A stretch of 64,000 nt of DNA from the NCBI GenBank assembly GCA_021613535.1, contig CP075496.1:3782001-3846000 (forward strand). Reading direction: 5' to 3'. This DNA comes from Adineta vaga (lineage: Eukaryota > Rotifera). Positions 45,272-55,510 of the stretch are shown one piece after another (the first letter of the stretch is position 1; every line of letters starts with the position of its first letter). The notes under the pieces are model-generated. The model saw only the letters and a list, made by a program, of their open reading frames with translations. It did not search any database and had not been told where the DNA came from. The position numbers and the translations under genes are program-made.

Positions 45272-47530
45272 ATGTCTCATAATTTGTCAGATGCTGGTCG
45301 TTTCCTACGTGGATTGACTCAAGTTAGTCGACAAATTGTCAATCAAACAACTCGATCAAGTGATCCTCGTCGACGTCCATCTGCTGTACTAGAACCATTC
45401 GTTGGACTAATATCTACTGGTATAACACGTTTGGGTACCGTGAGTATCACCAATGTTATATCTAAAACAGTATGGAAATCAAGTGTACTTGTTCGACAAA
45501 CTGGTATTGCTGCAACGAATGCTCTTCGATCGACACCAATTACTTCATCCTCAATGCCACCGGTAACAACTATAACTCGACCATCTGAAGATACTATTTC
45601 GATTCCATCTCATGCTAAAATCGAACCTACGACAGTTACAACAACAATAACTTTATCGAAAGATAAACTTTCACCTACAACTTCTTCTGAAATAAATGTA
45701 TTATCAACTAATCATTTGGTTTCAAATAAAGTTCCAATTCCTACATATCCAGAAAGAGAGACATCAATAGTGAAACCATCAACTACTCTCGCAGACGATA
45801 AAATTCCAATTCCATCTCAACCTAAACTTGATTTTCCTATTGAAACAAAACTACCTATTATTGAACCATCCATATCAACGAAAACACCAGATTCTATTTC
45901 ATATCCTTCCATTGATAGGACAACTGAACCAATAAGATCAAAATTTGAAACTTTAAAAGTCGAACCAACTTTTTTCACATCTTCTACCGTAGATGAATCA
46001 CGTGCACCATTAACAATAGAAGAAAATCAACCTTTGATTTCTGCTCCACCATCACAAAATACCGAAGCTCAAGCACGTGCTGTACCAACATCACGAATTG
46101 GTCGATTAGCAAGTTTTGGTTCGTTAGCTGCCGGTCTCGGTGTTGGTGCTCTAGGTTCTATGGTTCGACGTTCAGTTGGACTTGAACAAACATCGTCTTC
46201 GCAAGGATCTCTTTCACCATATTTATCAAAAGCAAATGCTGAACGTATCGTCGATACATTATGTAAAGTACGTGGTGCTGCACTTAAATTAGGTCAAATG
46301 ATCAGTATTCAAGGTAGAGATGGAAAAATTCATTTCTTCATTCAATGTATCAATCATATTTTCGTTTTACTGTAGATAATTTTCTTGTTCAAGATGATAT
46401 TCAAAAGATATTCGAGCGTGTTCGACAAAAAGCCGATTTTATGCCTGAATGGCAAATGAATGAAGTAATGACGAATGATTTTGGTTCCAATTGGCGTGAT
46501 AATTTTGAAGAATTTCAAAATCGTCCTTTCGCAGCAGCTAGGTTCGATACATTCATATCTTTCTCTTCAAAAAAAAGAAAAGAAATTCTCACCAGCATTT
46601 TTTTTATCTTTTAGTATTGGTCAAGTTCATTATGGTGTTTTAAAGAATAGTAAACAAAGTGTTGCTATTAAAATTCAATATCCCGGTGTTGGAAAATCAA
46701 TTGAAAGTGATATTAATAATTTAATCACATTACTCAATTTTTGGAATATTCTACCACGTGGTTTATATATCGAAAGTGTCATCAAAGTTGCTAAACGTGA
46801 ATTAAATTGGGAAGTTGATTATATTCGTGAAGCTGAATGGGGACGTCGCTTTAAAAATTGGCTTATCAATCGTCCGACATTTCATATTCCAGACATCATC
46901 GATAGTTTATCATCGAAAAATGTTCTTACAACTACATTTTTTGATGGAATTACTCTAGATAATGCTGTAAATGAAAATCAAGCTATTCGTGATCGTATTG
47001 GCACAGCGATATTAGAATTATGTTTATTAGAATTATTTAAATTCAAAGCCATGCAAACAGATCCAAATTGGTCTAATTTTCTTTTCAATTCTACAACGAA
47101 AACAATTGGTCTCATCGATTTCGGTGCATCACGCGATTTCGATCCGAAATTTATCGATAATTATATCAAAATTATTCGTGCTGCTGCTGATAACGATCGT
47201 GAACGGATTAAAGAACTATCGATTCAAGGTGGTTTTCTTACTGGATATGAAACACGTGAAATGATCCAAGCACATGTTGATGCTGTGATGATTTTAGGTG
47301 AAGGGTTTCGTCGAGATGATGTATTCGATTTTGGTTCACAAAATACAACGCATAGTATTCATAAATTAATTCCAACAATGCTTAAACATCGTTTAACACC
47401 ACCACCAGAAGATTCTTATTCATTACATAGAAAGATGTCCGGTGCATTTCTACTCTGTTCAAAGTTACGCTCTCGAGTTTATTGTAAACCACTTTTCGAA
47501 CGTATATGGAAAGAGTATAATGCATCATAA
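45272..47530 (+). CDS. COQ8: COQ8/ADCK3-type atypical kinase of coenzyme Q biosynthesis
   Basis: A UbiB-family ATPase/kinase-like protein of the mitochondrial inner membrane needed for the CoQ synthesis complex. Three exons (45272-46313, 46376-46541, 46615-47530) give 707 residues. The COQ8-specific KxGQ motif is K339-LGQ ([15 protein letters not shown]), followed by [17 protein letters not shown]; the alanine-rich loop that replaces the kinase Gly loop is AAASIGQVH at about 400. Then come [10 protein letters not shown] (Lys), [30 protein letters not shown] (catalytic loop) and [12 protein letters not shown] (DFG). About 170 residues between 90 and 265 are Thr/Ser/Pro/Ile-rich and have no family counterpart. 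The hydrophobic Gly-rich stretch [20 protein letters not shown] may be the membrane segment. It is the third gene of the cluster. Confidence 0.95.
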
Positions 47531-47640
47531 ATTGTTATTGTCATCATGTTTTTTTACACAAGCTTTCAGTATGTCTGTTTTTTTTGTAATCTAGGAAATA
47601 AATCTAGCTGATATTTGATTGTTATTGCTTATTTATTGAA

Positions 47641-47651
47641 TATTATTTTAG
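47641..47651 (+). promoter_or_regulatory. probable trans-splice acceptor before COQ2
   Basis: TATTATTTTAG ends 9 bp before the COQ2 ATG and about 120 bp after the COQ8 stop. Confidence 0.5.
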
Positions 47652-47660
47652 ATTATTTCA

Positions 47661-48721
47661 ATGATCTACTTATTACGCCAAACATGTCCACTGATATTAC
47701 GTTCGTCAATTATTCGTATTACAACAACATCTATATCTAATCAATATCAACATAGAAAAACTATCTCATCTTTTCCACAATCGAAAGATATTTTTCATAT
47801 TGTACCTAAACCGATCCAGCCTTACCTTCGTTTAAGTCGCATCGATAAACCAGTTGGATCATGGTTATTATATCTACCTGGTGCATGGAGTATTGCATTT
47901 GCTGGTTCAACATTAAATAACTTTGCATTAATGGGTTTATTTGGTCTTGGTACTATTTTGATGAGAGGTGCTGGATGTACAATCAATGATCTTTGGGATA
48001 GAAATTTTGATCGACAAGTCGAACGAACAAAATCACGACCTATTGCAAGTGGTGAAATCACTAGTCGACAAGCATTGATATGGGCAGGTGTACAATTATC
48101 TTTAAGTTTTTTAATATTAATTCAATTGAATATTCCTTCAATTGTTCTTGGAATAATCTCATTAGTTCCTGTAGTGATCTATCCTTTGATGAAACGATTT
48201 ACTTATTGGCCACAATTATTTCTTGGAATAACATTTAATTGGTAGCAACATTATATTATATTTTATTTAGAATTATAACATAAATTCTTTCTTTACTAAG
48301 GGGTGCATTGATGGGGTTTACAGCGGCTACAGGTCTTGTTTTTCCATCAGTGATCCTTCCATTATACTTTGCCGGTATTGCTTGGACACTTCATTACGAT
48401 ACAATTTATGCGCATCAAGATAAAACAGATGATTTACTTGTTGGAATTAAATCGACAGCATTACGTCTTGGAAAAGAAACCAAATTATGGTTACGTGCTT
48501 TTTCTATTGGCATGATGTCGCATTTAATTACTGTTGGTTTAAGTGTTGATCAAACATGGCCATATTATTTAGGTTTAATCGGAGCTAGTTATCATCTTCA
48601 TAAACAAATTGAAACAGTCAGTTTAAATAAAACAGATTCATGTTGGAAGGCATTTGCAGCCAATCGTACTACTGGTTTGATAATTCTTGCTAGTATTTTA
48701 GTTGGAAATTGTTTAAAATAG
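47661..48721 (+). CDS. COQ2: 4-hydroxybenzoate polyprenyltransferase, mitochondrial
   Basis: This UbiA-family enzyme joins the polyprenyl chain to 4-hydroxybenzoate, an early committed step of coenzyme Q synthesis, in the inner mitochondrial membrane. Two exons (47661-48241 and 48301-48721) give 333 residues. A basic, hydroxylated N-terminus fits a presequence. The first Asp-rich motif is NDLWDRNFDRQVERTKSRP followed by IASGE; the second is YDTIYAHQDKTDDLLVGIKS, the COQ2 hallmark. Around these are about eight membrane segments, including WLLYLPGAWSIAFAG and LFLGITFNWGALMGF across the intron. It starts 130 bp after COQ8 and ends 43 bp before NDUFS4. Confidence 0.96.
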
Positions 48722-48750
48722 CTGTGATAAATAATCTCGTTCGCTTAGTT

Positions 48751-48764
48751 TTGTTTATTTCTAG
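48751..48764 (+). promoter_or_regulatory. probable trans-splice acceptor at NDUFS4 start
   Basis: TTGTTTATTTCTAG abuts the NDUFS4 ATG. The whole gap to the COQ2 stop is 43 bp, too small for an ordinary promoter. Confidence 0.65.
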
Positions 48765-49533
48765 ATGAATTTATTAAGATCAATTGTTCAACCATCGCGA
48801 GTTAATTTATTCGCAATTCCTCAACGGTAATTATAAATAATCCTTTTTTTCCAATTTAGTTGCTAGAGTAATCAGTAATAATGTTTTGATTTATTCTTTT
48901 AGAACGTTATTCGATGTTCAAAATATTTGGGGTCGCACGACTGTCGATACACAAAAACCACTTGATTCAGCTCCAATAAGTGAAATGCCACGACAAGATG
49001 TAAATCAATTTATTTCATATCTATTTTCACAACCGTTGATCGAAATTTATATATATATATATATAGGAATCAATTGGTCCTTTGTCAGGTGTTCCTCAAA
49101 ATATTTTTAAAGAACGTCGTTGTCGTATATTTGTACCCGCACGTGCTGCAACTCAATCAGGTACAAATAATACCAAGAAATGGAAAATTGAATGGGATAC
49201 AAAGGAACGTTGGGAAAATCCATTAATGGGTTGGGCATCATCGTAAGAATTAGTTTTGCAAACCTTTTTATCAACTATTATTTTCTCTATGAATAGTGCT
49301 GATCCACATTCATCATTAATGGTCGATTTTGCTAGTAAAGAAGATGCGATGATTTATTGTGAGCGTATGGGTACGTAGTTCTATTTATTATTCATGACCA
49401 TATGCCTGATTGTATTCATTTCACTCTAGGTTATAAATATGAAATAGTTGAACCACCTTCACATCCTCGTTTCCGAAAGACTTATGGCGCAAACTTTTCA
49501 TGGAACAAGAAAACACGTGTATCAACAAAATAA
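48765..49533 (+). CDS. NDUFS4: mitochondrial complex I subunit NDUFS4 (18 kDa, AQDQ)
   Basis: An accessory subunit of NADH:ubiquinone oxidoreductase important for assembly of the N module. Five exons (48765-48826, 48903-48999, 49067-49242, 49297-49370, 49430-49533) give 170 residues. After a short presequence come [60 protein letters not shown] and [16 protein letters not shown], ending in [11 protein letters not shown], the conserved Lys/Arg- and Ser-containing tail that is a phosphorylation site in mammals. Length and all blocks match the family. Confidence 0.96.
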
Positions 49534-49760
49534 AATTAGACATGAAGATTTCGTTTTTTCATCCTCCTTTTACTTTACTGTAAAAAATAAATTAGTTATC
49601 AAACTGTCCCATTATTGATCGAATAGTTCATGCGAATTCTATCAGCTGGTGATTTCTTTTGAAAAGATTCTTGATTTGACAGAAAGTAGATTGTTATCGA
49701 CATGACAAAACATTTTCTCTTATCTCACGTTTGGTAATGATAACAACAAAAACAAATTTT

Positions 49761-49773
49761 TCTTTATTTCTAG
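49761..49773 (+). promoter_or_regulatory. probable trans-splice acceptor before the cysteine protease
   Basis: TCTTTATTTCTAG lies 11 bp upstream of the protease ATG, in the 251-bp gap after NDUFS4. Confidence 0.45.
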
Positions 49774-49784
49774 ATTTTGTCCTT

Positions 49785-51371
49785 ATGAAGAATAGTTTAT
49801 TATTTCGAACGGCTCTTGCCGTTTGTTTTTTTGTTTCAATTTTTGCCACTTTAACTAAAAAGTAAGATTTTAATCATAATCATGTTTTCTTTTGACAAAT
49901 TTTCATAATTTAGTTATGAGATTTCGGATGGAAAATTGGAAAGTCTTTTCAAGTAAGTTTTCATACTAATATTGATGTCATTGATTACAAGCATTGCTAT
50001 TTTCAAGGAATTGGCTGGATAAAAGTGGACGAGAATATAAATCATTTTCCGAATATCAACAACGAATGAGTATTTTCAAACAAAATTATATTCTTATTCA
50101 AAAGATGAATGAAGTTTACGGGTAAAACAATTGCAATGTATATGTAAATACATATTCTCAGTAATTTCGTGTATGTTAATAGACATGACATGACATTTGA
50201 ATTGAACAAATTTGCTGATTTAACTGAAGATGAATTTCGCAATACAATCTTAATGCGTCCTCAAGCACCACCTATACACTCACATAAAAAGTTATATATT
50301 GTTCATCTGATGCGATAAATATTCATTCGATTGTTTTCTATCGTAGATTTATGAAAGTTTCAAATATTGGAGATTTACCTGATTCGTTCGATTGGCGTGA
50401 TCATAATGCAGTTACTGCAGTAAAAGATCAAGGTATGATTGGAAAAAAATTGAAAGAACGATTTACTCAGTATAGATGTGAATTTACAGGATCGGTTGGT
50501 ACATGTTGGGCATTTTCAACTGTTCAAAATGTCGAAGGTCAATGGTCTTTAAAAAGTAAAACATTAACAAATTTATCTGTTGAACAAATTGTCGATTGTG
50601 ATGGCATGCAAAAAATCGATTCGTTCGTATATTGAACATTAATAAATGACAATACTATTCGAATTCTTTCTATTTAGAGCACAAGCAGATTGCGGAGTTT
50701 ATGGCGGTTGGCCATTTCTTAGTTTTCAATATTTAATTCAACAGGTAAATGTTAATTTTTCTTAGAAATCTTTTATAGAAAAAAAAATAAACCAAACATA
50801 TTTATTAGGGTGGTATTGCATCAGAAGCATCCTATCCTTATTGTGCCGGATTGAAAACTCCATGTGAACCATGTAATGCTCCAGGATATAATAAAACTTT
50901 ATGCGGTCCTCCAATTCCATTTTGTTATATAAAAGATAGTTGTGAAAGTAAATTAAATCCATCAGAATTTGTACCTGATCTTAAAATAGTCGATTGGAAA
51001 GCAATTAATGAAGTAAAATAGATCATTCAACTCTACAAATTGATAAGATGAATGTCGTTTTTTTCTCTTCTCTAAAGGATGAAACAGCAATTGCAACAGC
51101 TTTAATGACAACTGGCCCATTATCAGTTGCTCTCAATGCTGAATTATTACAATTCTATCATAAAGGAATATTTAATCCAATCTTCTGTAATCCTAAAAAT
51201 CTTGATCATGCTGTACTTCTTGTTGGTTGGGGAACTGAAGGATCGAAAGCTTATTGGATTGTTAAAAATAGTTGGGGCGTTAATTGGGGTGAACATGGCT
51301 ATTTTCGTATTTTACGTGGTAAAGGTGTATGTGGAATCAATACTCAAGTTACCACTGCTGTTCTTGGTTAA
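49785..51371 (+). CDS. papain-family cysteine protease (cathepsin-like)
   Basis: A secreted or lysosomal C1A peptidase of 373 residues in nine exons (49785-49861, 49914-49952, 50008-50121, 50183-50290, 50347-50432, 50490-50622, 50678-50744, 50809-51012, 51078-51371). A hydrophobic signal (FRTALAVCFFVSIFA) precedes an I29 propeptide with FSEYQQRMSIFKQNYILIQK and LNKFADLTEDEF. The mature enzyme begins near LPDSFDWRDHNAVTAVKDQG (oxyanion Gln); catalytic Cys lies in GTCWAFSTVQN, His in LDHAVLLVGWG, Asn in VKNSWGVNWGEHGYFRI. The region after VDCDG is atypical: the CNGG motif is replaced by ADCGVYGGWP, and a Cys-rich insert (CAGLKTPCEPCNAPGYN...CGPP) appears between the domains. Subfamily not assigned; cathepsin L/F-like by general layout. 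Confidence 0.93.
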
Positions 51372-51558
51372 ACTTTAAAGAAAAAAACATTCATGTCTTT
51401 GTCTTTCATTTGTATAAATCAACTTCATTATATTGGTAATTCAAGCAAAAAAATTGTATTGAAATGTATTTTGATAATTATTAAATAAAAAAAAACACCA
51501 TATATAAATATATATATATATATAGATTTCATTTTGTCTATTATTAAATATTTTTTTG

Positions 51559-52629
51559 CTATGAACAGAGTAGACGAATACTATCATTTGGTGTAAAGAA
51601 TGCTACAACGACTCTCCATGGTAACGAACATACTCGAAGATCAATTGGACATCGATCGATTGTATTGGTACGATAGTGTTCTAATGCAAGTTGATGATGA
51701 TCACAATTTAATATTAAAGAAAGTTCATCACCTTCACAAAAGAGTTCCTTAATTTTACCAGATCCGCCGACTTTTCGACTTTTGACAACACGTATATCCG
51801 GTGTTAACCAACCGTACAAAGATGGCGATTTAAAAGCAGAACGATTCATGTGTTCGAAAGAATCAATAATTCCAAGGAAAAGAAGTTTATTTGTTTTTTG
51901 TTCAATTCGAAATCGAATTTCTGATCTTCCAGAAAGATATGATTTTGTTAAATAAACCATTGTACTACGACGACAATCACCGGAATGTTTTGCAACAAGA
52001 TGATTTTCTACAAATGTTGCATAGCCAATAAAATTCTCGAAATTTTGAGAAACGGGTACAATCGATGATTGACATGTTAAAAAACATTGATCGGATGTGT
52101 GAAGAAAATTATTTTTATCTCTAACTTTAATCATTCGAATTGATGTTGAAAGATTTTCATCTTCTGAAATTTCAATAATTGGCGGATTTTCTAACATTTT
52201 ACGAAGTTCACGTAATCGTTCAATCCAAAGATGAAAATCAATTTCCGTATAATCACCTGATTCTCGACTTGAATGTAATTCTTCAGTTAATTTATTACAA
52301 ATACTCGATATTTGACTTTTATTTTTATCTAAATGTTGTCGAAGATCAAATCGAGCTTGTTGAGCAATTTGTTGAATTCGTAACATCGACTCTTGTTCCC
52401 AGACATGAATACGATTGAAAAGAAGATGATGATGATCATTATCTTCACGAAGTAAATCTCGTCGAAGAAGATCATACTCTTGACCAATGTTATCCATCTC
52501 AACTGAAAGATCCTGTCGATGATCATTGATATGTTTCGCACAAAATGATTGCTGACATCCATCACATGTAAGAATACTAATATTTTTATTACATTTAGCA
52601 CATGGTTTTTTCAAATTACTTGATGCCAT
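51559..52629 (-). CDS. B-box zinc finger, coiled-coil, SPRY/NHR-like protein
   Basis: A single-exon gene of 356 residues. A short B-box lies at about 10-40 (CAKCNKNISILTCDGCQQSF, then CAKH and NDH). A long helical stretch follows (DLRQHLDKNKSQISSICNKL, LWIERLRELRKMLEN), and a C-terminal beta-rich domain with SEIRFRIEQKTNKLLFLGII, YGWLTPDIRV, GDELSLILNC and LPWRVVVAFF, like the SPRY/NHR beta sandwich in TRIM-type proteins. No RING is present. Such B-box-coiled-coil proteins form expanded families in rotifers. The first ATG is 52629; the frame extends upstream only from a TTG. Confidence 0.75.
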   Translation of the reverse strand: MASSNLKKPCAKCNKNISILTCDGCQQSFCAKHINDHRQDLSVEMDNIGQEYDLLRRDLLREDNDHHHLLFNRIHVWEQESMLRIQQIAQQARFDLRQHLDKNKSQISSICNKLTEELHSSRESGDYTEIDFHLWIERLRELRKMLENPPIIEISEDENLSTSIRMIKVRDKNNFLHTSDQCFLTCQSSIVPVSQNFENFIGYATFVENHLVAKHSGDCRRSTMVYLTKSYLSGRSEIRFRIEQKTNKLLFLGIIDSFEHMNRSAFKSPSLYGWLTPDIRVVKSRKVGGSGKIKELFCEGDELSLILNCDHHQLALEHYRTNTIDRCPIDLRVCSLPWRVVVAFFTPNDSIRLLCS

Positions 52630-54410
52630 ATTGAAATTCGTCGTTGAAAATGACAAAATCAGTATTTGTTGAACATTGAAAAAGAAAAAAGCTAAATGTC
52701 GAAGGACGAAAGAAAACCTTACTTTTTTTTCTTTTTAGACGACATACATTTTAATCGTACAATTGTCGTTACGCTTGGGAGAAGTCATCTAGTGGCTTAA
52801 TGTTTCTTAGAAAAAGAACCTACAAGGTGAACGTGAAATGAAATGTAATTGAATAAATAACTTCAGGAGAAAAGACTCGGTCGCATTCGATATAGCTATA
52901 TATAACATAAGACTAAAAAATCGTAAAAATGATGAAATCTTTAGTGTTCGACTTTTCGAAAGATATAGCCGAATGATTTAGAACTCTACAGATGCAGTAT
53001 TACTGATAATTCAATGTCGAACTGCAAATGTATGTCTAATACAATGCAAAATCAGTGATCGATCGATCGAAGTTAATCCTTATTCAAATGCAAGGATAAA
53101 CGGAAGTATAAATACAATATTAAACGTGAAATAAATATTCTCTTTTTTTTAATCTGAATTGAAACTTGTAGTAACAAAATATGAAGTAATATGTTGACGT
53201 AAATGTGCAAATAAATTCGGTATGTTGTAGGTATACCATTGTAGATAGATGTCCTTATCGTCTAGATATTTATTATGAATCTATATTGAGGTTTCGAACA
53301 TTGCATGAATGAAAAGAGTACTTGATGATGAAAGACATGAATCCAATCGCTAAATATTACTGATAAAAAGTAAAAAAAATGATCTATTGGAAATCTTAAT
53401 CGATTTATTTTACTCTTTTAATACTTTCGTATTTTTTCAATGTGATATTATTATGATCATTTCATTTTTTAGATTTTATTCGATCTAATTATTCTGTATA
53501 GAGATTCATTGAGCAATCTGAATGAAATTACGTCTATTTACAGCCGATTTATTGTTACATATTAGTAAATCAGGTTCGGTAATATCAAAATTTAGTCGTA
53601 GAAACTATATTTTAATTTAATTTTTTCGACAATAGATTAGAACGAATTATGGTATCAATGATATCGTATTTTTTTTGTTAGATAAGATTTGTATTACTCT
53701 TTCGAAATACATTCGAAGCAATAAGATTCAGATTGAAACAAATAAAACATGTTCGCCATAACCAATCCGATATAAGTCTATCAAGAGTTTCCCTATTATA
53801 TTTAAATCAATCTATAGAAATAGTGAATTGTCAGTTTTAATATATAAAATCATTTTTGACGAGTATATCACTAGATCTACTTAATTTCAATCTTTAGTGA
53901 ACTTCCGGAAGCTTTCTTATCATGACATGAGTTTCCTGAACGACTTGTTTACCATGTGTTATAGTTTGTCAGACATAAATTGAAATCTGAATTAACTATA
54001 CTTGAAAACGAAACAATAACCACAATACTGGCATTCTTATAAATCAATGATTTGATGTAAAGAAATCGGATTTCCCAGGAGAGATTATTGTATAAACTGA
54101 CAGCATATAATTTGTTTGTAATTTTCTTTCAAGTATTTTGTCTTATTCGATCAATAATTAGCTTTTCTTTCAGGTAAAATAGTTATACTACGATATTAAC
54201 TGTCCAATACAATATTTTGATTGATCTCAAAAGAATCCTCTTTCATGAATATGAAAATTATGTCCCATAATCTTTAGTAATAGCATACCGCTGTGCATTT
54301 ACAATCACTTCCCCCCCCCCTCGATTATTGACACTAGATTGGGTGAAATGATTAAATAAAAATACATTATGTACGTAGTTCATTTTTCAGATTATTATAG
54401 AAGAACAACG
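52630..54410. other. divergent intergenic region
   Basis: About 1.8 kb, AT-rich, between a minus-strand and a plus-strand gene. A run of ten C at 54311-54320 stands out in this AT-rich context, about 90 bp upstream of the DNMT2 gene. No gene seen. Confidence 0.55.
54381..54390 (+). promoter_or_regulatory. probable splice or trans-splice acceptor before TRDMT1
   Basis: CATTTTTCAG ends 20 bp before the ATG at 54411; no matching donor with coding upstream was found. Confidence 0.4.
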
Positions 54411-55466
54411 ATGGTACTACGTGTTCTCGAGTTATTTAGTGGTATGGGTGGAATGCATTCTGCTCTTGATTTAATTGAAATTGAATATGAAATCATCGCT
54501 GCTATTGATATAAATCCTACAGCAAATCTTATGTATTCATCAAATTTTCCTCAAGTTCCAATTATAAATCGTTCTATTGAAACAATATCGATAAAACAAT
54601 GGGAAAAATGGCATGCTGATCTCTGGACAATGTCTCCACCTTGTCAACCATTTACTCGTCAGGGTAAACAAGAAGATTTAAATGATCGTCGTACAGATGG
54701 ATTTGTTTATTTAATGAAAAATATTCTTTCAAAATTAGAATCAAAACCGAAATATATTCTACTTGAAAATGTTTTCGGTTTTCAAGATTCTGACGCTCAT
54801 CGATTATTATTAGAAACATTACAACTAAATAACTATTCTTATGAACAATATCTTCTTTCTCCAATTCAATTTGGTATACCTAATTCGCGTCTTCGCTATT
54901 ATCTTATTGCTAAACAACAAGAAAATCCTATTGACACACATTCATCGATCATTCATACACAAATATCGAATTTTGAAAGATTATTAACAAAATTACATGA
55001 ACAATTTCCTTCGAAAGATATTTCATCTCATGATGAAACGTCTCGTCATCGTAATGATCAAATAACCGATCAATGTAGTCATTCATCAGAAATACTTATA
55101 GATCCAAATCAATCGATGATAATTAATGATTTTATTCTTTCGGATGAAAATGCTGAATTTGAGTTAGATGATAAACAATTAAAACGAGGTTTAAATGTTT
55201 GTGATATAATCACTTGTTATGCGAAACGTTCATTTTGTTTTACGAAATCTTATGGAAAATATTTCGAAGGTACTGGTTCATTATTTCGCACACAAAACGA
55301 TCATATTCGATATTTTACCCCGAAAGAAATAGCGAATCTACATTGTTTTCCTTCGACATATAATTTTCCTGAATCCATTACTACTCGTCAGGCATATTCG
55401 TTACTTGGTAACAGTTTAAATGTTTTTGTTATTGGAGTTTTATTTGAAAATCTTTTTGAGCGCTGA
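54411..55466 (+). CDS. TRDMT1: DNMT2-type tRNA (cytosine-5) methyltransferase
   Basis: It methylates C38 in tRNA-Asp and some other tRNAs using S-adenosylmethionine. A single exon encodes 351 residues with every C5-methyltransferase motif: I LRVLELFSGMGGMHSAL, II AAIDINPTANLMY, IV MSPPCQPFTRQGKQEDLND with nucleophile C78, VI ILLENVFGF, VIII IPNSRLRYYLIA, and the C-terminal IX/X block ending ARQ-like TTRQAYSLLGNSLNVFV. The DNMT2-only CFT signature is present (FCFTKSYGKYFEGTGS). The target-recognition region, about residues 175-260, is filled with Ser/His/Asp-rich sequence unlike orthologues. It is followed 44 bp later by JMJD6 on the same strand. I chose ATG 54411 over an earlier in-frame ATG because it begins the conserved block and follows an AG acceptor. 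Confidence 0.95.
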   Translation: MVLRVLELFSGMGGMHSALDLIEIEYEIIAAIDINPTANLMYSSNFPQVPIINRSIETISIKQWEKWHADLWTMSPPCQPFTRQGKQEDLNDRRTDGFVYLMKNILSKLESKPKYILLENVFGFQDSDAHRLLLETLQLNNYSYEQYLLSPIQFGIPNSRLRYYLIAKQQENPIDTHSSIIHTQISNFERLLTKLHEQFPSKDISSHDETSRHRNDQITDQCSHSSEILIDPNQSMIINDFILSDENAEFELDDKQLKRGLNVCDIITCYAKRSFCFTKSYGKYFEGTGSLFRTQNDHIRYFTPKEIANLHCFPSTYNFPESITTRQAYSLLGNSLNVFVIGVLFENLFER

Positions 55467-55491
55467 TAAACAATTCGTTTATATTTTTGGC

Positions 55492-55504
55492 TTCATTTTT
55501 TCAG
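55492..55504 (+). promoter_or_regulatory. probable trans-splice acceptor before JMJD6
   Basis: CTTCATTTTTTCAG-like sequence ends 6 bp before the JMJD6 ATG. The full gap from the TRDMT1 stop is 44 bp. Confidence 0.6.
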
Positions 55505-55510
55505 ATCAAT

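Noticed and set aside
52179-52601. Open frames antisense or out of frame to the B-box gene
   Set aside because: They are shadows of the single-exon B-box protein, which has the coherent domains.
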